Shown one piece after another: positions 42,244-53,826 of a stretch of 64,000 bases of DNA. Below the pieces are notes generated by a model, which was not told where the DNA came from, did not search any database, and was given only the letters and a program-made list of their open reading frames with translations. This DNA comes from Plectosphaerella cucumerina (Eukaryota > Ascomycota > Sordariomycetes > Glomerellales > Plectosphaerellaceae): positions 2,232,001-2,296,000 of the forward strand of contig JAGPXD010000002.1 of assembly GCA_020746995.1 (NCBI GenBank), given 5' to 3'. Made by a program: the position numbers and the translations under genes. Positions within the stretch are counted from its first letter, which is position 1. Each line of letters starts with the position of its first letter.

Positions 42244-43548
42244 TTACAGGCGGAGCATCTTGGCGATGAGGGACTTCTTGGCCTTCTTGACGCGGCGGCG
42301 AGTGCAGGTCTCCTCGATCTCCTCGTCCTCAGCGACGGGAGCGGTCTCGGTGGGGGCGGCCTCCTCAACGGGGGAGGACTCGACGGGAGAGGGCTGCTCG
42401 ACGGGGGTGGACTCGACGGGCTGCTCGGGGGCAGGGGCGGGGGCGGAGACGGAGCCGTCGAAGGTCAAGGTCTGACCAGCACTCCGGGTGACGGCGGCAA
42501 CGTTGGCGGAGCCGAGGAGCTCGTACTGGTAAGGGACAGAGGTGAAGTCGCCCTCCTTGACGGTGCCGAGGTCGGCGCCGATGACGTCCTTGATGTTGGC
42601 AGTGCCCTCGGTCTTGGAGTCGCGCGAGACGATGGGGTTGGAGGCACCAGAGAAGGAGGTGGACTCGATCAGGACCTTGGCGCCCATGCGGGTGTTGACA
42701 CCGGTGGCACCAATGTCCTCGAAGATGTTGTTGAAGCTAGACGCAGTAGAATTAGTAAGCGTGCTTCATATCATGTTTTTCGGAAGTCTGGTGGGGCAGG
42801 CGGGAGTCGTGGCGCAAGATATCAAAACGACTCCCAGCCAGCGGGAACAGACAAGCAACGAATGAACGTACATGTGAGCGGTACCGAAACGAACGGAGGG
42901 GTTGCGGCTGTTGGTGTTCTTCCAGTAGTTGTTGGCATAGGTGACGTGGAGCTTGCCGGTATCCTGGGCGGCGTTGCTGTCGGAGTGGCCGATGAGCGAG
43001 GCCTTGAAGTGGTCGTGGATGAACGAGTTGGAGATGGTGACGAAATCAGAGGCACGAGTGATGTCGATCAGGCCATCATAGAAGTCCTTGCCACTCTCGA
43101 GATCGCTAGAAACGTCGACGTGATCGACCCAGACCTTGGTGGCCTCCTGGATGCCGATGGCATCACCAACGGACGCCTCCACCTTGGAGAACTTGAGGTT
43201 GCGGACGATGACGTTCTCAGCCTTGTTGATGTAGAGACCAACGTTGGTGAAAGACGCGCCGGGAAGACCAATAATGGACTTGTTGGACTTGACGCGGACG
43301 CGGTAGGCGCCGGTAATGGCTCCGTCGACAACGATGACGGCGGGCTCCTCAGCCTCAGCAACGGCAGTGAACTCGGCAAGAGAGCCAACGGTGGTAGTGA
43401 CACCACCGGCACCTCCGGTGGTTCCCTCAGCGTAACCAATGTTACAGGCCTCAGTGATGGCGGCCCTCTTCTGGATGGTGCGGGAGCCGAGGATGGGACC
43501 AGCGGCGGCAATGGTGGCAAGAGCCGAGATGACAGCGAAGGACTTCAT
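42244..43548 (-). CDS. Secreted PL1 pectate lyase with charged C-terminal tail
   Basis: Cleaves de-esterified homogalacturonan by beta-elimination outside the cell. Two exons (43548-42872 and 42736-42244, intron 135 nt) give 389 residues. A signal peptide (1-16) and a Kex2-type Lys-Arg site (27-28) precede the right-handed beta-helix. VWVDHVDVSSD (about 139-149) is the PL1 vWiDH block with its Ca2+-binding Asp. RNPSVRFG (215-222) is the RxPxxR catalytic block. The helix ends near residue 325. A tail of about 65 residues follows: first Pro/Glu/Val repeats (PVESSPVEEAAPTE), then an acidic stretch, then a basic end (RRRVKKAKKS). That tail is not part of the catalytic fold and is unusual for a secreted lyase. 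A TATA element lies about 215 nt upstream. Confidence 0.92.
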
Positions 43549-45744
43549 TGTGAATGATGTGTTGGACTCGTGGGGGAAAAGAGTTGTGGTTTCGTAGTTC
43601 GTCTAAGAGAAAAAGCGGTTTGAAGGTTGGGGACGATCTACGTCTGTGGAATGAGAGTCGTTGCGGATGAAAAAAGAGTGGAACGGTGGAAAGGAGAAAG
43701 AATGAATGAGGATGAGAAGAAGTCTGGAGAGCAAAAACGATAGAGAGAGGTCAACGGGCGGCCCTTATATCGATGCTGCCAGTGCGAGGGGTGGTCGTCT
43801 GGGAGCCCGGGCGGCTGACCGAACATGGCCACACTGAGCCCCTTCACCCCCGGCGCACTACCGAGATCTCACGCTAGCATCGACCAGGTCGTGATGCCTG
43901 TGTTCAAGTTTAATGAATGCAAGGGGCGTGGTGGGTTCTGGCGGGCAGGGGGTGTTGGAGGTCAATTTACCTGATGCTCCAAAAGGGGGTGGGTGACGTC
44001 GAAAGGGGCGGGCGGAGGTACCTGCTATCGGGTAGTGGATTTCGACGACCGACTACAGTCGTAATATTGGATTGAATCAACTGAAAAATGAACGAATCAA
44101 TTACTCGACGATGGAGAATTGTTATGGTACAGTGAAAGTCTCATTTTGCGGCCCATTTAGTGAGTAGTTGTGAGTTGAAATCTCCCCCGAGATGGCCGTC
44201 CCTTCCCGCCGACTCCCAAAAACATCTGCCCATCATCCCATCACCAACTTGGGATGGCATGCCTGACACCACAAACGACGGCGCCCTCCCTGGCAGGTCC
44301 CAAGAAGCAACAGCAGCAGGGGCCCGGCGGGTAGCGTGTCGGGAGCGTCGGGCGGCCGGTGCGCGCACATTTTACCAGAAACATGACGACGTCCATGGGC
44401 CAAGATGGCGAGCGAGACGGCCAAGAGGGGAAGTACGAGCAGGCGCCGGGGAGGGGCCTCTTCTCAAACGAGACCAGGAGATCAGGGGGCGCTCACCTGG
44501 CCGCCGCATCATGGCCATACAGGTGGTCCCTCCGTCTCCGCCGCGAACTGTCCGAACCGCGGCGTGTCTCTCTCGGGGCCGGAGAACGAAAAGAGACTTG
44601 GCGGGCAGGGGTGCTGTTTCGAGATTCGCAGCCGCGCGCAGGGGCCAGCATGAGGTTCGGGTGTCACCGTATCGACGCTGGGGGCATGGCAGGGCACTTT
44701 GCGCCAGCATGCGCCCGGCCTACCCACACCCAAGCATATTTTCTGGCTGCTGCTGGGCAATGGTGCCGCGTTGCCGTGAGGTGAGCTTGACCGGCTGGCT
44801 CCACGGCTTTAATCCAAAGCTTGTCGTCGTTTGGGCTTGAGGGCCATGCCAGGGCCGGTACTCTATTCAGCACTCTAAATGCGGAAAGCCGACTTCATGG
44901 CAATGACTCGGTGCGACCCCAACGCAGCGCAGCAAGGACGCGCATCACCCGTGGTTCGGACGATCGCCATAACGAGGGCCGGTTCCTCTGCCGAGCATCC
45001 CATGGTCCTGGATCCATCCCGTCCTCACCTGTACCATCGAATCCACCCGCGTTCATTGACTGACCCGAAGGCGGCACGGCCCCCCTGGAGGAACGCGACC
45101 AACGGCGGGCGTCTTTCCAGAAGGGAACAAAAAAAGTATTGGGGCAGCTGCAATCAATCTCTCTGGGGCGGTTGCGAGTGCAACGTCGGACAGGGGGAGG
45201 GAGCGGGCGGCGGCGTGCCTCGTGGGAGGATGAGCAGGAATTAAAAGGGGGGAAAGGGGCTGTGTCCGGTGTGACGGGGCTCGGGAGGCTCCCCGTGACA
45301 GCGGAGGTCCTGTGTCAGCTCAGGCGGAGAACCTCACTGCATCCGTCTGACTCCAGCTGATGGGTGATATCTTTGAACTCACAGTTATTTGAAGTTGTCG
45401 AGAAGACAGCGAGCGGCGAGACGGCAAGACGGAGAAGTGGGAAATTCTCAATGGCAACATCCTCGGACATTCTTTCCCCAAAGACAACCATCATGACGCA
45501 TCTCCTCATCCGCCGAGCCAGTGATCATAATTCTGCCCAAGACATACAGGTACAGGATCACGAAGGATCCCTAAGCAGCGGACACCGGGCACTTTGCACT
45601 GGGCTGGGCATCTCCGCCAACGTCAAAGATGATGCTGCCTCGTGTTCCAGGTATATGCAGACGCCATGCTATTTCGAACCCACAGATGCAAACCTGCTCC
45701 CCCATCTGGCATCCGTTGCGCCAGATCCCAGCCGCCGAGCCCCA
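43549..45744. other. Intergenic; pectate lyase promoter
   Basis: About 2.2 kb between the pectate lyase start and the 3' end of the DHA2-type transporter. Apart from the TATA element near 43764, no gene or RNA is recognised. Confidence 0.55.
43764..43769 (-). promoter_or_regulatory. TATA-like element (TATAAG)
   Basis: Minus-strand TATAAG lies about 215 nt upstream of the pectate lyase ATG. The leader between them is rich in A/G on the plus strand (pyrimidine-rich on the coding strand), common in fungal leaders. Confidence 0.4.
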
Positions 45745-47419
45745 TCAAAACCCGCTCACCCCCCTTTTGTCGGCCTCCGAGAGGGCCGGCGACTCTGCAT
45801 CTCCGGCCGAATACCCGTCCTGCGGTCTCTCTGTCTCACTCCCGCTACCAGCGCCCAACTGCTCTCGCTCCTCCAACGTCAGTTCGGCCTTTGCACGCCC
45901 AATGTCGATAAAGGCAAAGATGAGCAGCGTCACGCCCGCGATGCCGACGGCGAACCAGAAGGCGACCTGGTAGTTCTGGCGCAGGTCGAGATGCGAGGTC
46001 TGCCCGACAGCGACGTCGCCGAAGCCCAGGAAGAAGCTGATGCCCAGGAAGAGGGTGCTGTTGATCAGCGCGCCCGCCAGGCCCTGGCGCCGCGCCGGTA
46101 GGTTCGTCGTGATGAAGACGTTCGACACGGTGAAGAATATGTCGATGGAGATTGTCGCCGCGACCATGCTCGGGAACACCCAGGCCCAGTAGTTGGGCTC
46201 CTCGGGCATGAGGGCGAACAGGAGCACGCACACGACGCCACCGATGCCAGAGAGGATCAGCAGCGCCCGCCCGGGCAGCAAATGCAGGGTGAAGCCGCCG
46301 ACTGTGCCGATGATGAGCCCGCCGATGATCATGGGCAGATACCACACGGCGGTGGTCAAGGGCGACTTGTGGAGCACGAGCTCGATGTAAAAGCTCGAGT
46401 AGAAGAGGAACAGACCAAAGGCGCCGTAGCCGAAGAACAAGGCCACAACGAGCTTCTTCATGTGCTTGGGCGCGAACAGATCGAACGGCACGAAGGGGTT
46501 CTCGGCCACCCAGCCCTCGACATAGACAGCGGCCGCAAGGAGAGCAACGCCGGCGATGAGCGTGACGATGATCTGAGGGCTCGCCCAGCCTTGTGGCGCC
46601 TGCGAACTGTCGGTGATGGCGTAGACGAGGAGGATCAGTCCGGGCACAATGGTCGCAAAGCCCCACCAGTCCATGCCCAGACCGGGAGGCGGCGCCCTGG
46701 TAAAGTCGCGCGGGACCGACAAGGCAGCGATAATGCAAACGACCCCAAGGATGGCAGTGCCGAGCCAGAAGTACCACCGCCAGGTAAGGAACTCGCCAGC
46801 AATGCCACCGAAGAGGATGCCGACGAAGAAGCCCAGGGGGGCAAAGGCGCCATAAAAGGCAAAGACGAGGTTCTTGCGCGGGCCGGGGCGGTATGTCTTG
46901 CCGAGTAACATGATGCCAGCGGGGAGGTACGCGGCGGACCCGAGACCCTGCATGGCGCGGCAGACGATGAGCATGATGTAGTTTGTGCTGAAGCCGGCGA
47001 CGAGGCACCACAGGCACATCCAGGAGAGGCCGATGGTGAAGACGGCATAGCCGCCGTGCATGTCACCCAGGCGGCCGAAGGGGAGCAGGAAGGCGCCTGT
47101 GACGAGGGAGAAGACGCTTGAAGGCCATGTCTGTGATGTCTCGGGGATCTGTAGCTCGATGGAGAGTGGGGGCAGGATGATGTGGAAGCCCGAGATGAAG
47201 AATTCCTGTGGGAATCAGTAGGGTAAACGCTCAGGGACATGAAGGAGCACTCACAGCCATGAGCATGGAGCCCAAGAGGGCGGCGATGAAGCCCAACTCG
47301 GCCCATATCGTGGCAAAGACGGCCGGGCGCTGACGGCCGAGCTTCTCCACGTCGGCGGCGTGGACGGAGGTGTCGGCCGCGGTGCCGAGCTCGGCGTCGG
47401 CGGAGTCTCTCCGGGTCAT
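45745..47419 (-). CDS. MFS transporter, DHA2 (14-TM) type
   Basis: Plasma-membrane proton antiporter of the DHA2 group. Two exons (47419-47255 and 47205-45745, intron 49 nt) give 541 residues. A 30-residue cytosolic N-terminus leads into TM1. The DHA motif A region reads FGRLGDMHGGYAVF, and CRAMQGLGSAAYLPAG matches motif C-like helix 4-5 sequences; about 14 hydrophobic segments follow. The C-terminal tail is acidic and Ser-rich. The sequence style (YRPGPRKNLVFAFYGAFAPLGFF) is close to the Atr1/YOR378W-like branch, whose members export drugs, boron or ammonium; the substrate here is not known. It is divergent from the Zn2Cys6 regulator at 48343, a common arrangement for efflux pump and regulator. 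Confidence 0.88.
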
Positions 47420-48342
47420 GATGAAGGGACTTTTGGTTTGAGAGTAGTGAAGAATGCTACCACTGCTCAAGATGATGCTGCGCTCAAAGGGTCCTTGGCT
47501 ACCAGGGCACGACGGGGTAAAATAACAGAGTCTTGAATGAAAGAAACATCAGATTGGTTATCTCGGTCGTCAACTCGCGCCCAAACCTGAGTCGAGGTCA
47601 TCATCGGCACTTGGGGCGAAGAAGAAGAGAAAAACAGGGTCCGTCGATGGTAGCGGGTCCACTGCCATCCTCATCTGCACGATTTGTCGCCCGATACCTA
47701 GATGCGGGATAGCTTCATGGTGTCGGTCTGGGCGGCTGGGCCTCAGCCCAATCCGTTATCAGATTTACGGTGCTGAACAAGCCGAGGTCGTCATTTGTAC
47801 CGGTCTACAAAGCGAATGTGGTAGCGCCACATGCTGACTGCAGTGAGGCTGCTGATAAATGTCGTAGGAGGCACTGGGTGTATTTTTCATCTTGGTCGTT
47901 CAGAATGACGACCGACGATGATGTCAGATGCCTGTTTTGTGTTTTGCTCGAGGAAGTTCTCGAGTGAGAATGCGCTAGTCTTAGGCCAGGCTAGTGTCAT
48001 GCACGACGTGCTCTTCACGCACCCCTTTCGGTCTAGCCCACCATGTCGCCCCGCATCTCCTGCCGCCTCTGGTTCGTTCCAAATGTCGGGGTCCTCTCCC
48101 AACGGCAGGAGCGATTGGGGCGACCCGGACGACACACTTCCATCCCGCCGCATTCCCTCACAACCTCATCACCATGCACGATTTGAGCTTTATTTTCCCA
48201 TTCTCGTCAAGGCACCCGGGCGGACAGCAGTACCACAAGCAAGGGTCCAGAATCTCGTCCTAGCGCCAGGGGCCCTGTTCCCGCCCCATCACCACACTCA
48301 CCACAACTACTACAGCGGCACCACCCCACGGCATCAAGCTCG
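47420..48342. other. Divergent promoter region (MFS / Zn2Cys6 regulator)
   Basis: 923 bp between the start codons of the DHA2 transporter (minus) and the Zn2Cys6 regulator (plus). No other gene is seen. It is the likely site of joint control. Confidence 0.6.
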
Positions 48343-50030
48343 ATGGATCTGCTTCGCCAGGCTCCAACCAAGGCCTGCCACAACTGCCGACGCCGTCGGC
48401 TGCGCTGCGATCGATCCGTGCCGAGCTGCCACAAGTGTACCTCGGCTGGCCACGAGTGTCTTGGCTATGGGAAGCTCTTCAAGTGGGCTGACGGCGCCGC
48501 CAGCAGAGGGAAGCTGGCCGGTAATCTGAGGCAGTCCCCGGCCCCCGGCAGATCAACGCCCGCCCGCTCCGTCCGCGGAGACCGGAGCTCCGCGAGTTCC
48601 CGCGCATCCACGCCCGCCGGCCCCTCCTCCGAGATGCAGCTCGTCCGTACCGGCGACGCCCACACCGACCCCGCTGATTTTGAGCTCTCCACGCCCTGGG
48701 TCTTGGTAGACCCCGTCTTTCAGGATATCGATGCTCCATATCGGTACTATCTGTCGTACTGTAGGTACAAATGCCGTCTTATCTCTCCTGGCATACTGAC
48801 AGTCCACAGTCACAAACCGCCTTTGCAAGGATCTCGTCTCCTGGGACCTACCCGAGAGCAACCCATTTCGCACTCTTGTCCCACTGACCAAAGCATCGCC
48901 CCTGCTCCAGCATGTCATCGTCGCCGCCTCGGCAGCACACATGTCCAACCTCCAGCGCCCGCCGCTGGTACCGAGCCCCGCCAACGCTGGGACACTCGTG
49001 TATCCTGGCAGCGCCGAGGCGTCCAGGCGTGCGCTAATAGACGCCCTCGTCGCCAAACAAAAGGCCCTCCGCTTGTTATCCTGCGCGGTTCAGGATATTG
49101 ATGCCGTCGGCAGCGACGTCGTTCTCGCCTCGGTTCTCTTCCTTATCAACGTTGAGCTTCTCGAGTCAGGGAAGCATGGCTGGAAAGCCCATCTCGAGGG
49201 CGCCGGCCGCATCTTGGCCTGCATCCAGCCGGCGGACGGGTCAAGTGCGGCCCTCCGCGACTACATCGTCTCGGACTGTGTCATGTCAGTGGCCCCTGAA
49301 TATCCAATGGATGTTTACTGACTCCCCCAGCTACTACATCCTCGCCTCGGCATTCATGCCCAACGCCCCCGCCGGCGGCTCCGCAGTCCAGTCCTTCGAA
49401 ATCTCGTCCATGGTCCGGCGGGCCGCCGCCAACAGCTACCTTTGTTGCCCGGCCGAGGTCCTCGAGATCCTGCTAGCTGCCGGCCGCTTATCCAACGTCA
49501 AGCCGACAGACGACGAATCTGCCGATGCACTCGCTGAAGCCGGACTCCAACTCCTCCGCCGCGCACAAGACCTCGATATTACAGAATGGGCCCTTTCCAT
49601 CCGAACCCAACCCAGCCTCCACGATGTCCCCATCGACAGTAGAATTCACGCGGGGTCCGCTCACCGCGTTGCCGGCGCCCTGTACATCCTCCAAGCCGTG
49701 CCATGCGTCCGGGCCCTTGTCCCGCCAGACACGCGCATGGCCCTCGAGGACCAGCTCTTCCACCATCTCGCCTCCGTCCCGGACCAGGACCCCAACTTCA
49801 AAGCTACCACCTGGCCGGGCTTCATCGCCGGCGCCGAGGCGTCGGACCCGGAGCGCCAGGCGTGGGTGCGGCATCGGCTGCAGCGGACCGTGCGACTGGT
49901 CCCATGGGGGTTCATCTACACGGCGCTCGACACCCTGGACATCATCTGGGGACTGCGGCGGGAGGGCAAGACGCAGGAGGGGTGGGTGCAGACGCTCAAG
50001 GACCCCGACATGAATTTCCTCATCGTCTAG
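48343..50030 (+). CDS. Zn(II)2Cys6 transcription factor, ACR-2-like
   Basis: Nuclear regulator of 530 residues from three exons (48343-48760, 48810-49284, 49331-50030; introns 49 and 46 nt). The Zn2Cys6 cluster is at 12-39 (CHNCRRRRLRCDRSVPSCHKC and on), followed by a Ser/Pro/Arg-rich linker. The rest is a Fungal_trans_2-type domain: SYFTNRLCKDLVSWDLPESNPF, LQHVIVAASAAHMSNLQ, and the end WVQTLKDPDMNFLIV. This architecture and the C-terminal DMNFLIV are those of acriflavine-sensitivity control protein (ACR-2)-like regulators. Beside a divergent DHA2 pump, control of that pump is a reasonable inference, not shown by the sequence. Start chosen as the ATG 11 residues before the first Cys. Confidence 0.9.
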
Positions 50031-50520
50031 ACGGGTGGATGTTTTCCTTTCTCCAGCGTGGCGCATTTGGATTCGATACCCTGGTGCGAGTATGGCGGAG
50101 CATTTGTTCTTGATCGTTTTTTCAATGTTGGGGTATAGAGTCGAAACTTGCCAGGTGTATTCATTGTTCTGTCTTCAAAAGTGCCAATCCTGTCTGACCC
50201 ACTGCCCTCACCTTATTTCCCAGATGCCAGTCGTGACACCCCTCGCGGTACATCGTGCCCTCGAAGGGCGGCACTGAGACACAAACACAAGACCTCTTGG
50301 TGTCGCATCATGTACAGCCAGCACCCAGCTTGCCATTCTTGTGAAAATAGATGAGAAAGGAAAAAATTAAAAGTTATGCATTATTCGTGTATCATGCATC
50401 ATCATACGCTGCCGTGTTGCCTAGTCATTCATGTGTATCCCCTTGTTGCCTTTCCACCGCCGGTACTCCGTTATACATGCGAAAAAAACAAATGGCGTAA
50501 ATGTGCGCAAACAAAAAAAT
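50031..50520. other. Convergent intergenic region
   Basis: 490 bp between the 3' ends of two Zn2Cys6 regulator genes. It is A/T-rich near 50340-50520, as expected for 3' UTRs and polyadenylation. No gene is seen. Confidence 0.65.
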
Positions 50521-52917
50521 TCAGGAACTCTCTCTCGAACTGCGGTCCTCGTCGGCGTACTTGGTCATGTAGTCGCCCAGCGGGGCGTCGGCCGTGTTGT
50601 CCCTCACGGGGTAGGTGCTGTGGACATGCATGGCGCGCAGGGTCTGGGCTTCAGGGTCCTCGCCCGGCACACGCGCATGCTGCGTGACGATGCGGGCCTC
50701 CTCGGGCGCGAGGCGGGCCTGGATGAGGTGGAATATGGTCTGGGGGAAGAAGAAGCTGCGGCCCTGGTCACTCAGGCCGCGCTCGGCGAGGACCAGCGCC
50801 GAGCGGAGGTCCTCGAGGTCGAAGGCGCCAGCGTCGGGGCTTGGTGCAGGCGGACTGGTCGCGTTGGCGGCCACAGGCGAGGCGGTGACGACGACGCCCG
50901 GGGCGATGGACTCGAGCTTGGCGAGGACGGAGAAGGCGAATCGCGTGATAAAGTGCACCAGCATCATGTCGCCCTTCTCGAAACCGTGGCGTAGGTAGTA
51001 CAAGCGGAGGATGGTCTCGGTGTGGCCCTCGGCCTCGATAACGGCCCGTTTAAGGTTTCCCACGTCAACGTTGGCCGGCGCGCGGCCGGCCTGGGCCTCT
51101 GTTACCAGCAGCTCGTACATCCATGTGACAATCTCGTAGTAGTGGAGGCTAGGCGAAAGTCAGCAAGGCCAATGAAAGGGGAGGAAAGGCGGGACGAACT
51201 GGAGCTTGAGCTGCCCGGGAAGAGCGATCTTCCTGGGCGTTAGCGGCTCGGGGAGGCCCTGGTACCAGTCCTTCAACTTCCAGAGAGCATCGATGACGAG
51301 GGTGGAATTGTTCCTGCCAAGGTTCTCTGGGTCTCTCCAGTCGAGATTGACCATGAGCTCATGGAGAATCGTCATCATGCCGACGTGGGCACTGAAGAGG
51401 GCGCCGCAGTGCAGAGGCGTAAGCACGTCGCTGTTGTGGTACTGGATCCAGATCTCGCCGTACCAGCCCGGGTCTCTCGAGGCGTCGGGGAGGGCGCATT
51501 TGGGCGGCTTCATGTACGTCGGTTTACTCCGAAAGGCAAAGTCGACGATGCTGGAGGTGGTCAGCGACGAGAATCAAGTTTCGAGAGGGGTAAACGCACC
51601 CCTGCAGACAGAAAAGAGACCACGCCATGAACTGGTGCGCTTGTAGAAGACGCGGGTCCTCGATATGGGTCAGGTATCCGAACAACCCCAGTTCACGGGC
51701 GATGCCGGTGATCTGGCGCCCGTACATGCGTCCGACCTTGTCCATGCCGGAGATGTTGAGGAGCAGCTGCATGACGAGGGCGGCCTGCAGGGTGGTGATG
51801 GTGGGGCCCGAGGAGATATCGATCTCCCAGAGCCGCTTCGCCTCGGCCAAGAACTTGTACCCGAGCGTGTGGGGATTCCAATACTCGGCGCGGTGGGCGA
51901 GGTCACCATAGGTGTGCTGGCGTGAGGGTTAGCTGGGAGATGCCGGGGCGGACGGGGATAGGTCGGACTTACACTGCCGACGGCCAGGACGCAGTTGACG
52001 AGAAGGGACGAACACAGCGGGCCGTGGCCGCGCAGCATGTCATCCAGGAAAGCATCCTTTTGGAAGGGCTTGAAGTAGTCGTACTCATGCAGGAAGAAGG
52101 CTTGCAGCAGGTTGCGAAGGAGGGTGTCGTCGGCCGACACGGTGGTCCACTTGGAGGGCGTCACGGTACTGAGCCGCGGGTCGGCGACGGTGGCGGCGTG
52201 GATGGGCGTCAGGTACTGGGCATGAACTCTCTGATCGTCGACGCTCCCGGGCGAGGGCGGCGTCGAGGGGTCCGTCGAGGGCGTCGCCTTGAGCAGGGGC
52301 GGGCACCCGATATAGGACCGCTCGTAGATCATGGACTGCAGATAGGGGTTGTCCGGTGTCTGCAGAGCCATGGGCATGGCAGACCGGTACGGAAAGTCGT
52401 AACGGAACCGCGACTCGGGCTTCAGCTGGACCTGGAGCATGATGTCCGCGGCGGAGATCTGGCGCATGATGCTTGCGGGGTCGACACCGGCGCGGATGCG
52501 GCGAAAGATATCGGCGGCCTCCCGCTCGGGACGAGCCTGGAGAGCCCGAAAGATGTCGAGCGTAGCCGAGTCGGTATCCTTGAGCTCGTCCAGGCGGCGA
52601 CGAAGGGCGTCCTTGGTGGGCTCCTGGAAGACGCAGGCGAGGTTCCTCTTGCGGCATCGTCCGCACTTTGGCTTGTCGCCGTCACACTTGCACTTGCGAG
52701 TCCGACATGCGTCACAGGCGATGGGAATCTGCTGTCGCCTGCGTGCGGCGACTGGCTCGTCCGACGTATCGCGTGTTGAGGGAGTTGCCGGCCGTTTCTT
52801 GGGTGGCCGCGCCACTGCCGGGAGAAGTGGCCGCAGAAGCAGCCGGGCGTCGGCGTCCGGGGGGGCGTCGCTTGCCTCAGCTTCGTCCATCCCGACGGCG
52901 GTCGGGCGCGGTGCCAC
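50521..52917 (-). CDS. Zn(II)2Cys6 transcription factor with fungal_trans domain
   Basis: Probable nuclear regulator of 746 residues from four exons (52917-51973, 51916-51600, 51550-51200, 51148-50521; introns 56, 49 and 51 nt). The Zn2Cys6 cluster spans 68-95 (CDACRTRKCKCDGDKPKCGRC and on), preceded by a basic stretch that may be the nuclear localisation signal. A linker of about 180 residues follows, then the fungal_trans middle region (LLQAFFLHEYDYFKPFQKDAF, HTYGDLAHRAEYWNPHTLGY, SLFCLQGIVDFAFRSKP). The C-terminal region includes an Ala/Pro-rich spacer. ATG at 52890 is a second possible start. The pathway controlled cannot be read from the protein or the neighbours. Confidence 0.9.
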
Positions 52918-53826
52918 GACTCAACTCGGCTGGTCGGGTATGAGCTGAGGTGAGGGTGACGATGTGGTGAGGGAAGAGTGAGGTTGAGGGCGAGGGCGAG
53001 GGCAGTGGGCGTGGGGAGAGGGTGCTGGGCTGGGCGAAATGGGAGGGAAAGGAACGAAGGACTGGATTGGACCCCCCGCTGGCGGAGATCCTCTCCGCTA
53101 GTAGCCGGCCAATCACGAGGGGGCGCAACGTCTGACGATTGCGCTCCCCAAACACCCCAAAAAAGTTAGCCCAGCATCATTTCCGGCATTCACCCACCTG
53201 GAGGAAGTTGCCGTGCAAGCGGTCGGGAGTTTCTCCCTCGATCTGTCTCCCGCTGCGGGAGTGTTTCTTTTTTCACCTCACTCAACACACTCACACCGAA
53301 AACCCCAAACAGACATCACCAGAACGGGCCGGGCCGGACGTCTGGGTACCTAGAGACGGAAGCCCTGAGACCGCAGGGAGACACCGCCAGTTGCCATCAT
53401 GTGTGTCCCTGTCACCAGCCTGTGTGAAGCACCAGCCAACAACCTAGCTTTTCACTCATTAAAGCCTCTTACATACAGGGACATCAAACCACAGGTGAAG
53501 GCTTGGGTCGTCAATTGAAGCAATGCCGACCAGTGCAGCAGTACGGGCGAGAGCGGGCAGCAAAATCCCGATTGTGTCTAGTGCCCTGTTCTGTCCCGCG
53601 TGGCGTTATCCCGGCCGCAGTCGGCCGGGCGCTCGGACCAGCCGTCGCCCCACTAATTCCGGGCTCTCTGTCGAGATTGATGTCCCGGAAGATCACCATT
53701 TTGCCATTCACCCACCACCTGCAGTCCTGCACCCATCCAAAGAAAAAAAAGCTTCGCAACCATTTCGCATTACTAGTACCCTATCGACGCAATTTCAAAC
53801 CGCAATGTGTTCTCTACTCCTGTCCG
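52918..53826. other. Intergenic, no gene supported
   Basis: About 910 bp between the regulator start and the 3' end of the cysteine-rich protein gene. It holds the regulator promoter; nothing else is recognised. Confidence 0.6.

Noticed and set aside
42220..43557. Plus-strand open frame of 445 codons opposite the pectate lyase.
   Set aside because: Spans across the lyase intron in antisense and is Gly/Asp/Val-rich without motifs; explained by third-position GC bias.
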